In this document: positions 35,540 to 49,117 of the stretch, piece by piece
How the letters are laid out: each line of letters starts with the position of its first letter
Numbering within the stretch: the stretch's first letter is position 1
Assembly (NCBI GenBank): GCA_030159075.1
Contig: BROG01000542.1
Coordinates: 5,001 to 69,000, forward strand
Length of the DNA: 64,000 bases
Reading direction: 5' to 3'
DNA from: Atrina japonica
Taxonomy: Eukaryota > Mollusca > Bivalvia > Pterioida > Pinnidae
Position numbers and translations under genes: made by a program
Notes under the pieces: model-generated
The model's database searches: none
Seen by the model: only the letters and a program-made list of their open reading frames with translations
What the model was told of the DNA's origin: nothing

Positions 35540-36300
35540 TAATCTGCCACTAATGTACAGTGTCAAAACAACATTACTGTGCCACCATTGCATTACAATG
35601 CCACAACGAAAATACTATTACAACAATTTGCCACCAAGTATATGACCACTCAATTACGAAAAAAAACCACCATTTCTTTACTGTGCCACCACTAAAATAC
35701 TAATCCATAACTATGCCACCAAGTATATTGCCACATCATTGTTGTGCCACCACCATATTACTATGCTACCATTCAATTACAGTTCTATCACTAAATTACT
35801 ATTTTCATCACCAAATTACTAAATGATTATGTTGCCACTAAATCAGTATGTCACCACTGAATTAAAACATCACCATTAAATTACTATGTCACCACTAAAT
35901 TACTATGCCACCACTAAATTAATGTGCCACTATAAGACTACTGCTATATATATAACTTACGTTGAATTTCATTAACATTGCATATACATGTAGTATAAGA
36001 TTTAACCGTCACTAGGCTGCTATGCCATTGTAGGAATACTGTTCCACAACTGATTCTAATGCCACCACTGTCATTTCACTATCTGAATACATTATACATA
36101 CTACGGTATTCCATAACCAGATGCCACTATGCCATTGCCAAAAACATGTAACATCACTACTGTTCTACACCTACCACCAATTAACACAGCCACCACTCAT
36201 TTCTGTGCCAAAATCAGATTCATCAGACCATCACTAGACATTGATGTACCATGCCACCACTGGAACAAGTATATAGCCACAGTGCCACTGTAGAGAATTT
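35540..36300. repeat. Degenerate array of TGCCACCAC units
   Basis: About 20-25-bp units around TGCCACCACTAAATTACTA, strongly diverged, across about 750 bp. Confidence 0.6.
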
Positions 36301-37074
36301 AATCTGACTATGATAGATTTATATCTAATATTTCTGATTCCAAACTGTCAAATATGAATCTCACCATATTTCTCAGTTTAAAAATGTATCAATGCCACCG
36401 TTCACTAAACTCCTGTGTCGCAGTGCTTGATGTCATACAAAAATAAATCTATAACTGATATTTCAATTGCCTGTCATTTAGTCTGTATATCACTATTTAC
36501 CCTCACCTAACCCCACCACCCCCACCCCAAATTATATTATCTTTATTTCATCATTGTATCATACATAATCTGTTTATTATTTAAGAAATCATACCTGTTT
36601 ACGATACTGAGAGTTAATTTATCCACATAACGCAGGCCTGGGCGTATATATGTCATTTGCGTTATACCACACTCAGCAGGTAAACACCTTACTACAGGTG
36701 CCAATTTCAGGTGTAAAATTTAATGTTGAAGTGGATCATTATCTATTCCACAAATAAAACAAGCAAATGACTATCGGACAGTGGCCACTTTATATCATCC
36801 AGTTGTGATTGGTCAGTTTTTAATTTGAAATTCTGAAAATGACCAGTGAAGCACGACTAACAGGACTCCTATAAAATTACAGACAAAATTTCTTTGTGTC
36901 ACTGACCAATTTGAAGTAAAGCCGATATCGTCCGGAATAACAATCGCCTATTAGTCTTTCATCATGAAAATTTAATTCACTTTTACAAAAGGTTGAACAC
37001 TCTTAATACAATCTGTGTATTGAAAAATATTTATAAATGATTGAATAAAAATCTGGACCAGAAAGTTCTGTTAA
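36301..37074. other. Gene-free stretch
   Basis: No feature recognised. Confidence 0.4.
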
Positions 37075-37537
37075 AGGACAGACACCACCAAATATTTTCC
37101 CATAGGCCTCAATGCTAATTTACAAAACTTCAGGTCACTGTCACTCCCATGTTTATTAAATCTGGGTCAAATAAGTACCCTGTGCTGAAAGATCAATATT
37201 TTTGATAACAAAATATGCAATCAAAAGTATAGGTTGCCGTTGCGTTTTTACTTCAAATTTTCACTTGTTTACAACTCGTAGTATTCCGCACCAAAGGAAA
37301 ATATCTATTCTCATATGACCCCTCCCTTTCAATTTTCAACCGTCAACCCTATAATTTCCAAAGTACTACCAATAATCATGTATCTTTTTTAACACCTTAA
37401 TTTCACTGATTAATGGCAAAACTATTTTTTTTCATTTAATGACCAATCAGATCTCTGGGCTCATTTTACCCTCCGCACAACTTTGGGTGTCCAAAATGTC
37501 TGCGCCCATGTTGTAAACAAAGCAGCTGTTTTTCCTA
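37075..37537. repeat. 463-bp direct repeat, copy 1
   Basis: Nearly identical to 39537-39998; the only differences I see are a substitution and a one-base length change in a T run. Ends AGGACAGACACC and TTTTTCCTA; the two ends are weakly inverted (TAGGA.A). Confidence 0.95.
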
Positions 37538-39536
37538 TACATTTATCCAAAACATTGCCAAAAATGGTCATTTTGCATTTTTGGAAATCTCACTAACTGT
37601 ACACCAAGCCCCCTTAATAATGAGGATGGGAACCCAACATGAAGAGAAACACAGTCTACAATGTGTCACACCCCTACCTCTCAATCCCATTCATTGATAT
37701 TAACAAATAAATGCATTATATGAAGAAGTTGTTTGTTTTTCTTTTATGATTTCCATTCAGAATTGTCTATAACACATATACTTCATTATTTTGAATGATT
37801 TCATACCATTATTTACCAATATTGACCATGATATCAATTAAGGGTAGACGGTACCCCTTAATAATGGAAAAAGTGACAAAACATACCATTTTCTTCACAA
37901 AAACTTAAAATTTGGATCATTTCTTAATGAGCATGTAACCAATTAGTCGCCAGAAGTAAAGAAGAACTTCTGGAGATCACTTAAAAGTAAAACATGTCAT
38001 TTTTTATATATCAACAAATTGCTTTTATTGACAAGGAATGAAGTGCACCCTTAATAAAAGTGTAAAACTTCTGGGAGGGGATACCCTTACACACAACACA
38101 TTTCAATAGACTTATTGTGTTTATTTACATAAAATATGTTATGTAATCATTTTCAGACATGTCCATGTTTGGTTTCATCCCTTAATTACAGTCTCATGAT
38201 GTAAGTAATTAAATACAGAGGGTAGATAGCTGAATCTGACTTTAAAATGACTGACTTTTAAATGGTGCAAAATGATAGTCAAATTGCTTTTAAAAGGGAT
38301 ATGACATGTTTATAGTTCTGTTTCAAATGAAAAACTAAGTCAAATTTTAATTATACTAAGTTTTGAAACCAGTAAAAGTCAATATCAGGTGTTAATTTTT
38401 GTCTGGAATGCCCCCAAGAGAGTGTTTAGTGACATTTGCTGGAAAGGGGAGGGGGTGAAAAAAGTGATTCAAACAAAAAATGCATGACTGAAATTTTAGA
38501 AAACCTATGAAAACATGCAACTTGAATGAATATTAGATGAATTAATACAAAAAAAAATATAATTGATATTTTATAATGATGTTTACAGATACTTAAGTAT
38601 GATAATTAGATAAAAATCTCTTATTGGACAATATTTCCTGGATTTAAGAAATTGAAATATGTCTTCTACAGGTTAAAATGTTGATAAATTATGAAAAAAT
38701 GTTAGAACGCCCTATTTCTAAAGAATTTTTTTTTACAAATTATCTATTACCCAAATTTAACACAATATGACCTAACCACAATGTGGAAATTCTTGTATAC
38801 AGATCAGCATAAGGGGGGGGTTATTTAAATTAATTTTTATACTGTTTACAGTGTACATGGCATGATGAAATATTTTACTGATGAGACTTAAATGCTGAAA
38901 TGCAGTTTAATACAATTTTTTTAAAAATGAGATGGTTCTTACCCTTCAGATACAGTACATATATACAGCTGAAGGTACAAAATACACTGCACGAGTAAAA
39001 TTACAAGATCCAATATGTAGATTTTGCCCTCAAAAGAAGAAAATTAACCAGTCTTTACCTCAAACAGGTCTGATTTTAATTCAAATGAGTTAAAATTTAC
39101 AATAGAAACATCATTTCCAAAATATTTTGCTAAAATTAGTCATTATGCATAACCATACCTATATGATTGTCTTTTTTATAAAAGAACATGTGCATGTTTA
39201 AGGAGAGGGTGGGGGTATACTTGAATTTTCCAAGTACAGATGGAATTTTGACCAATAAATGATAAAATATTAGTTCTCGGTGTAATATAAAACATACAGA
39301 TAAAATTGAGAGATCTCAATATGCAACAAATGCATAATAGTGTGTGTAGAGGCAGCACACCTATTAATTTGCACCCTGTGGACCCCCAACAGGTGCTCCA
39401 TTTCATAAAGACCCTCAAATCTGTTTAAAAGTATGAGTAAAAGTGAATGAATTGCAATTTAGGTGATAAAAATGAGAGAAATGGCTTATTTTAAGGCTTC
39501 ATCCACCCTACATGTGTCGAATGTGCATCTTTCTAT
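37538..39536. other. Segment between the two 463-bp repeats
   Basis: 2.0 kb without open frames of note. CCCTTAATAA occurs three times (37611, 37855, 38048), suggesting old internal repetition. No primer-binding site or polypurine tract was seen, so it does not look like an LTR element. Confidence 0.5.
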
Positions 39537-39998
39537 AGGACAGACACCACCAAATATTTTCCCATAGGCCTCAATGCTAATTTACAAAACTTCAGGTCAC
39601 TGTCACTCCCATGTTTATTAAATCTGGGTCAAATAAGTACCCTGTGCTGAAAGATCAATATTTTTGATAACAAAATATGCAATCAAAAGTATAGGTTGCC
39701 GTTGCGTTTTTACTTCAAATTTTCACTTGTTTACAACTCGTAGTATTCCGCACCAAAGGAAAATATCTATTCTCATATGACCCCTCCCTTTCAATTTTCA
39801 ACCGTCAACCCTATAATTTCCAAAGTACTACCAATAATCATGTATCTTTTTTAACACCTTAATTTCACTGATTAATGGCAAAACTAATTTTTTCATTTAA
39901 TGACCAATCAGATCTCTGGGCTCATTTTACCCTCCGCACAACTTTGGGTGTCCAAAATGTCTGCGCCCATGTTGTAAACAAAGCAGCTGTTTTTCCTA
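39537..39998. repeat. 463-bp direct repeat, copy 2
   Basis: 462 bp; start-to-start distance from copy 1 is 2462 bp. See copy 1. Confidence 0.95.
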
Positions 39999-40149
39999 AA
40001 GCCTTCAGTGAAGTGATCCATTGTTTAATTCTGATTTCTGAAGTTTAGAAAACTTAGCATTATCAAATATACATATACATTGTATGTATCTGTCTGTTAT
40101 ACATTAAAGTTTTCAATGAATCAAAAGTTGTCTTGTTGTTTCTTGACTA

Positions 40150-40870
40150 TTATGTATCTTAATATCTGTCAGAATAGATGTATATTGCAGGTCATATATC
40201 TTGATATCTGCTGTAGATATTTTGCCTTCTATGTATTTTGATATTTATTTAGATATCTTGCCTTGTCTTTCTTGATATCTATCCAGATATCTGGTCCACA
40301 ATATACTGTAGTTTGAAATCTGTCTAGATATTGTGCTAACTTTGTATCTTGATATCTATCCAGATATTGTGCTAACTTGATATCTGATATATCTAGATAT
40401 CTCAGATACGATGTTACTTTATATCTGTCTAGAAATCCATGCTTGCTTTAATACATTTTTATATCTTGATATCTTCCATACTGTGTATTTTGATATCTGT
40501 CTAGATATCTTGCTGATTATATATCAATATGTGTCTAGATATCCTGCCTACTGTATATCTTGATATCTGTCTTGATACATGTATCTTGGATACTTTATGT
40601 TACTTTAAAATGTCTGTAGATATTTTTGTTTACTATTGCTTAATTTTTTATCTAAATGTTTAGATATTCTGCCTTCTGTGTCTACTGCTATATCCAGGTA
40701 TCTTACTGACTGTGTTTCTTAAGCTCTGTTAAGACGTCATGTCTATTGAGTAAACTGATATCTGTCAGGATATCTTGCTGGCTGTATATCAATATCTGTC
40801 TAGATATCATGCCTACTGTATATCTTGATATCTGTTAAGATATCTTGCCTATTGTGTAAACTGATATCAG
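40150..40870. repeat. Degenerate GATATCTGTCTAGATATC array
   Basis: Repeated TATCTTGATATCTGTC and TAGATATCTTGCC blocks with irregular 40-50-bp spacing, rich in the palindromes GATATC and TAGATATC. Confidence 0.75.
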
Positions 40871-43800
40871 GCAAGTGGCCTGAAGTACATACCAAATTCA
40901 ACAAAATCATCAGAATTATGCATAATGAATAACAGTACAATAGTTTTCCAGTTTGGACTCAATTTTCATTTTGAGAGTTTCCCTGACAAACTGATTTCTT
41001 GATTGAAAATTTCATAAGATATTTTTGTTTATTTCTATTACAAAATGAGATAGGATGTTTACATTCCCTCTCTGTTACTATCACTTTGAATCATTTTAAC
41101 ATTTTTTTCGTTAATTATTAAATGAAATAATTATCACATTATATTTCATCATAATTACTAGTATTCATTTTTTGTGACAAAAACAACATAATGTTGGACA
41201 TTTCTGTCCTGTGTAAAGCATGGTTCATTGAATTAGAACAATTTCATTTTTGAGTTTAATTTTTTTTTTAAATTGTCACCCTGTCAGCATACTCAAAATT
41301 TAAATAACCATACATCGGACTTGTGAAATTGATTTAAGTTACATCATAACCTTTACTAGATCATATAATGTACAAGTCATTCCTGAATCAATTTCAAAAA
41401 GGGAAATATCATTGCAGGAATCAGGATTTGAAACATCCTACGAACAAGTAAATATAAACAAAATTTTACAATTCTAACATTTTTTGTATTTTTGTAATTT
41501 ACTAATTTTTCTACAAAAATTTGTATAAATGTAAAAAAAACTGTCAGTGTGTATATATATATATATATATACATGTATATATATAATTAGAAATATAGAA
41601 CTTGTTCCTTATCAGAGCACACATCAGCTATACACAATAATGTCGTAAACATTGTGGATGATGACAACTGATTTCAATCCATACCTGCATACCAGGGGTA
41701 CCGCTAGATTTGCCGAAGTTTATTTTCCTGTGTTAAACATATACTTAAGATCTCTTGACAAGTTGACAAGTTACAGCACTTATTTAAACAGCACAGCAGG
41801 AAACTTTTATATGGAATTTTGTATACCAATTGTGGTGAAATTTTATTCAATTTACCGTTTCTTTTTTTTTTTTGTAAGTGAAAAAAATCACCTGTGAATA
41901 GAAGGGAAATGACTGTAAAATTTCTATAGAAAAAAGTGAAAGCAAAACCACAGAACAATGAACTGGTAGCGACATAATATATTTAGCGAAACTAATCATT
42001 CTTTTAGTTTTAAGAAACAAAGAAATCGTAAAGGTATGCAGGTATACAAAGAGAATTTGCATGTGTGTTCCATATCATTGTTGAGAAAACAATACACACA
42101 CCTACCTTGTCAAAATAACATTTTCCGTTTCTGAATAAAAAATTGCTGGCAGATCTGAAAAAAAATAAATAAATAAAATGAGAAATATTGACACTTAAAT
42201 TTCTTGAAAGTGTATGAAATTCATTCTGAGAAATTGATTATAGTACTGAAAGTTATGCCCCCTACCACCCCCCCCCCCCCTCCCCCCCCCCGCCCCCCCC
42301 CCCCTCCCCCCCCCCCCCCCCCCCCCCCAAAAAAATTAACATTAAATATTTACAAGATATTTATAAAAAACAATATGGCAGGTGGATGATAATTGCAATA
42401 AAATAAAGATGCTAATTAATTTGAATTCGGCTATTTGTAAACATTTTGATACATACCATATACCACAAGAAACAAAGAACATTTTGTAAAAATCGTGCCA
42501 ACAAATGCAGGAGTTAATCCAAACTGAAATTTATTACACTTATTCAAATCCTTGAAAGAAATAAACATTGTAGTTACATCCTGAACGACATAATCATCGA
42601 AAAATGTTCTCCGCCTCCTCCCAAATGTTTATCTGAGTTTTATGAAAACACAAGATTATGAAACAACATGTACAATTACTGCTAGGAGCATTATGTACTC
42701 CAGCACTCAAAATAAATAAATAAATTTCCATCCGATTGCGTGCAACAATTTTAGAAAACTTACGTGTCACTTTACTTAGTTAAACCACATGTTTCCACAC
42801 ATTTCGTTTCAAACAATTAAATTTCTCGCAATTGGCGACATATATACATTAGAAAATTTTCTGCCTTTTTCTTTTTAGCTTGTTCATACAAAATGTAGGT
42901 GATAACTCTTGATGTTCCAATCACATCCGATAATCATGGATCAGTGACCGTGAATAAATTCCAGTATATTTTTCCTATTGAATGACTTCATCTGCCACAG
43001 ACTTACGATCTGAGTTTAAAATCTAACATAGCTTATTGATTAGTAAACAACTCAGTTTAAACTCTGTGGTGTCATGAGGTTTAATTGTTTGTAAATTTAA
43101 TGTTAACAGAAGTACATGTATTGTGCCACGCGTATTGGAAAACTTGTGTATACTTTTGAAATTTCAAATTCATTTAATTACATGACTTTTATTTTGTAAA
43201 TTTATACATATGTATGCTCCTTGTGCTTGTGTAAATATAAGTCAGTGGCTATCAAGATTGAGTTGGAAAAATGACAGAAATGAAATTTTTAAAAGAATTT
43301 ACTCATAAACAGTTGAGAAGACCAAATCATCTAGATCATCAGATATCATACAGTTCTGTGCTGCCATACATGTACTCCGATAAATGCAATGCGTACAGAG
43401 CCCTAGTCAAGGGATATTAGGAAAATTGAACATCTTCTATGTGATCTTAATCATTTGTAAAGTCAATGTGTGTAGGTGAACATACTTAGATGTAGTACAA
43501 CTATAAAAGGTACATGGCTACCTTACTATTGTCAGCAATGAAAATTTAAACATACATTAGAATCTTGTTATGACGAAATTATTGGAAAAATGGAAATTAT
43601 GGTTTTGTCAAAGTTTAATGGTCTGGTCTGATCTTTATGGATAGAAAAAAATATTCAATAAAATTTTGGTTCTCTCTCATTTCCTGATTTCTGGAGCAAT
43701 ATGGGTCCGGGCGGTCCTGTGAATTTTGAGATAATGATATTCTACTGTATTTTGAATGTTTTTCTAATTTTTATGTCCATAATTCTAAAAATACTTTTTG

Positions 43801-45424
43801 ATATCAATGGAAATTTATTTGTAGATAAATTAGTTATTTCAAAGCTTATTCAAAGCCAAAAAAATATAAGAAGAAGACGTAAAAAAAAAATCTTAGTTTT
43901 TAAAATTTTAAACCTCTTCTTTTATTTTGTTCCCTCTTTCTTTTTTCTTTCTTTTTTCATTTCTATCCTTTTTTGTAATATTTTTTTTTCGAGTCAAGTG
44001 AAAAAACAATGAAAATGAAATAGAATATACAAGATCTTGTCAACTATCCACAAGATATGAGAACAACGATGACTCAGGCATTGAAAAGCGGAAGAAACTA
44101 CCTTTTATTATTACCACCTTTAAAAAAGTAATCTTGCGGAATGTTTCGACTATTGTTTAACGAATACAATCAAGAAAACAAACAAAATCTTAAAGAAGAC
44201 AGACAAAATGGCTCGACAACTTGCACACTAAGATGCACATCATTGGTGAATGTTTTGCTTTTTCTTGTTTTTTTTTATTTTTTAGATTTAAAGTCAAGTT
44301 CGTAAAATACAAAGATTCCATGTTTTTATCATACTCGTACTCCCGTGAACCATATTTGGTTCAGTGCAGATAAACGAAATAAAAATGAATTCATAAGAAA
44401 CGAAAAAAAAAAAACGGGTGAAAACAATTGCACCCAATGAATAATACTTCTTTTTTTAAACAAAAATTTATGAGCTGTAGCTTTAGTCGAAGTAAAAATG
44501 TTGAAAAATCATTAAATTTTTTAAAATCACAAAACAAATGCATTATTCTCTATCCATGGATAATGTTGATCAAAATGACGAATAAGCTGTTACTGAACAA
44601 GTCGAATTTAAAATTCATTGCCGTTGATGTACCAAGTTTTATATGGTCAAATCTATAAATCTGAAGCAACAATGCCTCATAAATTAATTCAAATCATGCA
44701 TCAGAATACAAATGAATTTATTCTAGCAAAGAAATAGACAAATTTGAACACTTTCACAAATTAATGACAGAAAGTATACCAAAACCTACCAAATTGTAAA
44801 CAAATTTAAAATTCAAATAGGGTTATAACCACGGATAGAAGGTCTAGAGTCATGTGGCATCCAGAATCGTAAAATGCCAAATAAAAATAACAAAAGACAT
44901 CCGTTATCACCTAATCAAATCGCTGGGCGAACAGTTAATGTGTGATGTTTATAACCATAATCAGAGAACTTTATAAAACTGTTAAAGACAGGTCTGAATA
45001 CCTTCAAAATTCTACAAAACCCCATAAAACCTGCCAGAACCGATTTGTTTTTCATATAAGCTGTAACTGTCTATATCTCGGAGAATAGGGGCATCACAAT
45101 AAACAGTGTTAAGTATTAAATTTTTATGTTCTAGATTAGCGAAGACATAAAAATAATCAAAGTTTTTATGTCGGGAAGTATGATAACTTCCAATACTGAT
45201 GTTAAACATCGGTCAGCTGCTTACGCTACTGATAGTTCACATAATTATTTAGTACAATACGATTTGAACTTGTTGATCAGTAAAAACAATGTTATTTTTT
45301 TTTTATCTGGTCTATTATGCTGCATTCAACATGACTCGAATAATTAAGTGCACCCTATCCACTATGGTTTCAACAGAATATAACAATTGGTACAATCGGG
45401 GTTACACTCAACAACTTTTTTCAG
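40871..45424. other. Gene-free stretch
   Basis: Low-complexity patches (a TA run near 41553, the C-rich tract at 42258) and AT-rich single-copy DNA; no exon recognised. Confidence 0.45.
42258..42328. repeat. Interrupted poly-C tract
   Basis: About 70 bases of C with a few T/G interruptions; the opposite strand could form G-quadruplexes. Confidence 0.9.
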
Positions 45425-45501
45425 GAAACCAAGACAACCATTGGAAGAGTGGCAGAGAAATCTGGTTACCATGTACCCGAGAAAATGCCACCAGTCTTCC
45501 A
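45425..45501 (+). other. Candidate 77-nt coding exon, plus strand
   Basis: Bounded by an acceptor (caacttttttcag) and a donor (CCA|gtaagaaa). Frame 1 reads ETKTTIGRVAEKSGYHVPEK and on without a stop. I do not recognise the peptide. No neighbouring exon was found on this strand, so it may be an isolated exon of a gene with huge introns, or chance. Confidence 0.2.
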
Positions 45502-45535
45502 GTAAGAAAACAATGGTTTTTTATGGTTAAGCAAC

Positions 45536-45913
45536 TACAGTGAAACCTGTCTACAGAGACCACATTTTCCTCCACTGAAATGTGGTCTCACAACACAGGT
45601 GGTCTCCCCAAAATATTTTTTTTCTAAATTTGGTTAAGGATTATTTAACAGAATTGTGTTCTGATTGTGGTCTTATCAGACAGGTGGTCATTCCTGGGAG
45701 TGGTCACTCGACAGGTGATCATTCCTGGGAGTGGTCACTCGACAGGTGATCATTCCTGGGAGTGGTCACTCGACAGGTGATCATTCCTGGGAGTGGTCAC
45801 TCGACAGGTGATCATTCCTGGGAGTGGTCACTCGACAGGTGATCATTCCTGGGAGTGGTCACTCGACAGGTGATCATTCCTGGGAGTGGTCACTCAAGAC
45901 ATGATTCACTGTA
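45536..45913. mobile_element. Family B MITE, copy 7, carrying a minisatellite
   Basis: TA-CAGTGAAACCTGTCTAC to AAGACATGATTCACTGTA; the right half is expanded by seven 31-bp units (45679-45895). Confidence 0.8.
45679..45895. repeat. 31-bp minisatellite, exactly 7 units
   Basis: GACAGGTGATCATTCC followed by TGGGAGTGGTCACTC; 217 bp. The first unit keeps the MITE-like GGTGGTC. Near-identical units imply recent growth. Confidence 0.95.
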
Positions 45914-47189
45914 TTACATGTACATCACCGTATACATTTGTGCCCTATACAGTGCAAAACTGCACATGCCAAAAAAAATATTCCAAGTATTTAGAAAAAG
46001 AAAATATTTTTTTTATTTTAGTTTTACAAAATGTAATTCTGTTGCAGTGACAACATACAAACATCATGTGACTTACCTTCAGATTAAAAACAAATCATGA
46101 AAAACTACCAAAAAATCAATTCCATGCCACTCAAAAGCCACCATTTCTTACTTGTATATGAAAACTTTTAAATACAGATGCACTGATCGACAGTCTTCTA
46201 ACCATTAAGTCGCCAACAGTTAATAAACATTTTGTAATGTGATTTCATTGGCGTTTAACAAATTGTTCTTCGATACAAGTTTAAAACATAGAAAATACAT
46301 TTAATGAAATGTTTCTTTGTTTTACTGCAAACAAAACAAGCGAACCTATAAATGCTTTCACTTCAGCTGTTTCATTCTTTATTCTATTTTAAACGTTTTG
46401 AGTCAAAATTTTTCACACCTTTCTGTTTTTGAATAAAGATGCATACACAGGCAGTGAAGTCTGACATCACGACCAGGAGTACTAAATTTCAAACACAAAG
46501 ATTTGAAGAGTGTCAAAAATTCTGTTATCATTTGAACATCGGAAAGTAACTGGAGAGGTACTATTGTGACACAATCTACCGATATAACATTACAAATTCT
46601 GAAGGCTTAAAATTCCTTCAAGTATCACACTTGTATTTTGCATATCTTTTTTTTTTTTTTGGAAAATGGTTCAAGCAGAAAAATGTAAAAATTTTGAAAA
46701 CGGCATTGGCTGAACCATACACCAATGAAGAGAGGAGAGTCCTGCCCCAGTGGAACTTGGGAAAATTCAGAGTCTGTGAATTTTTGTAAATCGGCTCTAT
46801 AATTAATTCAGATTTCAGGATTGAATTAGCTTAAGTGGAGTAAACTTCTAAGATATGAGTACTAAATTTACTCAAGTTTTATATATGATGGTTTTCAAAG
46901 GTCTTGCGAGACTAACACAAGTAAAACTAAAGTTAGAATTTTTTTATTTATCTCAATACCTTCTTGAAGGACCTGTATCTGAAAAAAAAATTTCCCGAAC
47001 AAAAAATGGCTGAAATTTACAATTTTTTTTAATATAAAAATTAGAAACAGAAATAATACTTAGCCAAAAAATACAGAAATCTCTGGTCGCAATGCATCCT
47101 ACCAACATAGTTTAGATCTTCAAGACCACTGGTCAGTCAAAAGCGGCTTACCGATTACTAAAAGAATCACTGAACAAAATCATCCACTC
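45914..47189. other. Gene-free stretch
   Basis: Nothing recognised except a lone minus-strand donor at 46077. Confidence 0.4.
46077..46100 (-). other. Isolated minus-strand splice donor
   Basis: AAG|gtaagtcac at 46077/46076 is a full donor consensus. The bases before it are AT-rich and show no coding frame. Listed only as a possible UTR exon end. Confidence 0.13.
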
Positions 47190-47257
47190 AAAGAGGTATC
47201 TGAAGACAGGGGGTCTAGATATCACAGCAGATGTCTCGTGAGACAGGTTTTACTGTC
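47190..47257. mobile_element. Family B MITE, right-end fragment
   Basis: GAAGACAGGGGGTC and CGTGAGACAGGTTTTACTG. Confidence 0.5.
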
Positions 47258-47700
47258 TCTAATTTACCAATTGTTCATGCAGAGCTCAGCCAGATTTGAA
47301 AGCTGATAAAATTAATACTGATTATCAATTTCAAAAACAGATGGTACCAAGAGAAGGATGTGCTATGTTTCTTGCATCAGATACCAGTATTTCATTCAAC
47401 ACCAATCTTAATTACACTAAGAAAACAAAAACACTCTCAAAAACAAAACAAAACAATTACAAACAAACAAACAAACAGAAACACTTTAGATTTCATCATC
47501 TCAAAATCTGACACACTTGTTTTTTATTAGAAAAGAAACCAACGTAAGTTCTACACAATTAGAAAGTAACAACGCCCAACACTGATGTCTGATGTCATTT
47601 CAACACAAAGCGATAGTCAATAAAACTTTCAGACACAAATATAATAACATGTAAACTTGGGGGAAAACAAAGTTTTCAAGTACCGTGGAACCTGTATTTT

Positions 47701-48160
47701 GAGACCACTGTCATAGAGTACCAATTGTCTTGTGAGACCACTGTCATGGAGGATCACCTGTCTTGTGAGACCACTGTCACAAAGGACCACTTGTCTTGTG
47801 AGACCACTGTCATAGAGGATAACCTGTCTTGTGATACCACTGTCATGGAGGATCACCTGTCTTTTAAGACCGCTATCATAGAGGACCACCTGTCTTGTGA
47901 GATCACTATCATAGAGGACCACCTGTCTTGGGAGACCACTGTCACAAAGGACTATCTGTCTTGTGAGACCACTGTCATAGAGGACCACCTGTCTTGTGAG
48001 ACTGCTGTCATGGAGGACCACCAGTGTCTTGTGAGGTTATTGTCATTAGAGGACCATCTGTCTGGTCATAGAGGAATACCCGTCTTGTGAGACCACTGTC
48101 ACAAAGGACCACCTGTCTTATGAGACCACTGTCATGGAGGACCACCTGTCTTGTGAGACT
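47701..48160. repeat. 33-bp minisatellite, about 14 units, inside a MITE
   Basis: GAGACCACTGTCATAGAGG followed by ACCACCTGTCTTGT. 33 is a multiple of three, so both strands read open as repetitive peptides; these are not genes. Confidence 0.95.
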
Positions 48161-48168
48161 ACATTCTG

Positions 48169-49117
48169 AAACCCACTTGATAAAGTACATTTATGTAATC
48201 CTCTAGGTAAAACCCACTTGATAAAGTACATTTGTGTAATCCTCTAGGTAAAACCCACTTGATAAAGTACATTTATGTAATCCTCTAGGTAAAACCCACT
48301 TGATAAAGTACATTTGTGTAATCCTCTAGGTAAAACCCACTTGATAAAGTACATTTATGTAATCCTCTAGGTAAAACCCACTTGACAAAGTACATTTATA
48401 TAATCCTCTAGGTAAAACCCACTTGACAAAGTACATTTGTGTAATCCTCTAGGTAAAACCCACTTGACAAAGTACATTTATGTAATCCTCTAGGTAAAAC
48501 CCACTTGATAAAGTACATTTATGTAATCCTCTAGGTAAAACCCACTTGATAAAGTACATTTGTGTAATCCTCTAGGTAAAACCCACTTGATAAAGTACAT
48601 TTATGTAATCCTCTAGGTAAAACCCACTTGATAAAGTACATTTATGTAATCCTCTAGGTAAAACCCACTTGATAAAGTACATTTATGTAATCCTCTAAAG
48701 TAAAACCCACTTGATAAAGTACATTTATGTAATCCTCTAGGTAAAACCCACTTGATAAAGTACATTTATGTAATCCTCTAGGTAAAACCCTCTTGATAAA
48801 GTACATTTATGTAATCCTCTAGGTAAAACCCACTTGATAAAGTACATTTATGTAATCCTCTAGGTAAAACCCACTTGATAAAGTACATTTATGTAATCCT
48901 CTAGGTAAAACCCTCTTGATAAAGTACATTTATGTAATCCTCTAGGTAAAACCCACTTGATAAAGTACATTTATGTAATCCTCTAGGTAAAACCCACTTG
49001 ATAAAGTACATTTATGTAATCCTCTAGGTAAAACCCACTTGATAAAGTACATTTGTGTAATCCTCTAGGTAAAACCCACTTGATAAAGTACATTTATGTA
49101 ATCCTCTAGGTAAAACC
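48169..49117. repeat. 41-bp minisatellite, about 23 units, inside the same MITE
   Basis: AAACCCACTTGATAAAGTAC followed by ATTTATGTAATCCTCTAGGTA. Variants (ATTTGTG, TTGACAAAG, CCCTCTTG) are shared by several units and trace how the array grew. Confidence 0.97.

Noticed and set aside
37075..39998. LTR retrotransposon flanked by 463-bp LTRs
   Set aside because: No TG...CA ends, primer-binding site, polypurine tract or coding remnants.
47629..48190. Open frames with repeated DSGLTRQVVL or CETTV peptides
   Set aside because: They come from a 33-bp tandem repeat, which cannot shift frame; the sequence is a transposon interior.
48169..49117. CRISPR-like regular array
   Set aside because: Units are contiguous without unique spacers; the genome is eukaryotic and the array lies in a MITE.
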